This document shows positions 63,973 to 64,000 of a DNA stretch of 64,000 bases, one piece after another. Made by a program: the position numbers and the translations under genes. The notes below the pieces were generated by a model that saw only the letters and a list, made by a program, of their open reading frames with translations, did no database searches and was not told the DNA's origin. Source of the DNA: Candidatus Sericytochromatia bacterium (GTDB taxonomy: Bacteria > Cyanobacteriota > Sericytochromatia > S15B-MN24 > JAQBPE01); contig JAYKJB010000001.1 of the NCBI GenBank assembly GCA_035285325.1, positions 48,741 through 112,740 on the forward strand, in the 5' to 3' direction. Position 1 is the first letter of the stretch; every line of letters begins with the position of its first letter.

Positions 63973-64000
63973 CGACAATCTCTCCTCGTGACGACCCGCT

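Overview
The window looks like chromosomal DNA of a GC-rich, diderm (LPS-bearing) bacterium on the cyanobacterial side of the Terrabacteria, perhaps a non-photosynthetic relative such as a Sericytochromatia-type lineage. Supporting signs are the cyanobacterial HIP1 octamer GCGATCGC (21 copies found by eye in 64 kb), a RemA/DUF370 gene in a remA-gmk-rpoZ-coaBC block, a DUF512 radical-SAM protein, an SLH-domain outer-membrane barrel, an LptC-LptA-LptB-LptF/G cluster, GatC, DapF and the C5-pathway gene hemL. The lineage is inference. No photosynthesis gene, rRNA, tRNA, CRISPR array or insertion sequence was seen.

Layout. 1-717 is the start of a cut-off GGDEF-like gene. 882-5548 is a glycolytic operon transcribed leftward, gap-pgk-tpiA-gpmI, with its own promoter. 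5.6-10.3 kb holds a glycosyltransferase, a tiny membrane protein, lipoproteins and an outer-membrane barrel protein. 10.4-14.8 kb carries rlmI, an FtsB/DivIC-like gene and remA-gmk-rpoZ-coaBC. 14.9-20.5 kb is an unusual overlapping three-gene cassette: an HELGH metallopeptidase, a prenyl-synthase-like protein with one Asp-rich motif degraded, and a PDZ/multi-TM/GAF/PP2C phosphatase. 20.5-25.7 kb has a structured convergent intergenic region with a perfect CRP-like palindrome, a TPR gene and an exopolysaccharide block (GT4, sugar-phosphate transferase, Wzc-type kinase).

26-34.6 kb holds small envelope/stress proteins, DUF512 and rpsA, VanZ, ComF, a degenerate M16-like protein coupled to a diguanylate cyclase, and gatC. 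34.6-38 kb is a gamma-carbonic-anhydrase-like gene followed by lptC-lptA-lptB-lptF/G. 38-45 kb has ahcY (with a 20-bp palindrome in its leader), a CBS protein, lipoproteins and recQ. 45.4-48.6 kb is a large MalT/SARP-type regulator. 48.7-55 kb has a KGG stress protein divergent from gdhA, a stand-alone cNMP-binding protein, and miaA-dapF plus two small genes divergent from rseP. 55-64 kb has the SLH barrel protein divergent from hemL, an M23 lipoprotein, a second small HExxH protein, an NHL lipoprotein, an M14 carboxypeptidase lipoprotein and a serine recombinase lacking its catalytic serine.

Functional themes are central carbon metabolism, LPS/outer-membrane building, c-di-GMP and PP2C signalling, polysaccharide production, and an unusually rich set of lipoproteins and peptidases. 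Translation starts are often GTG or TTG with good Shine-Dalgarno sites, but three genes have a -10 box 6-7 nt before the ATG and may be leaderless. Everything here was read by eye: coordinates come from the sequence, family names from recognised motifs, and no database search was run.
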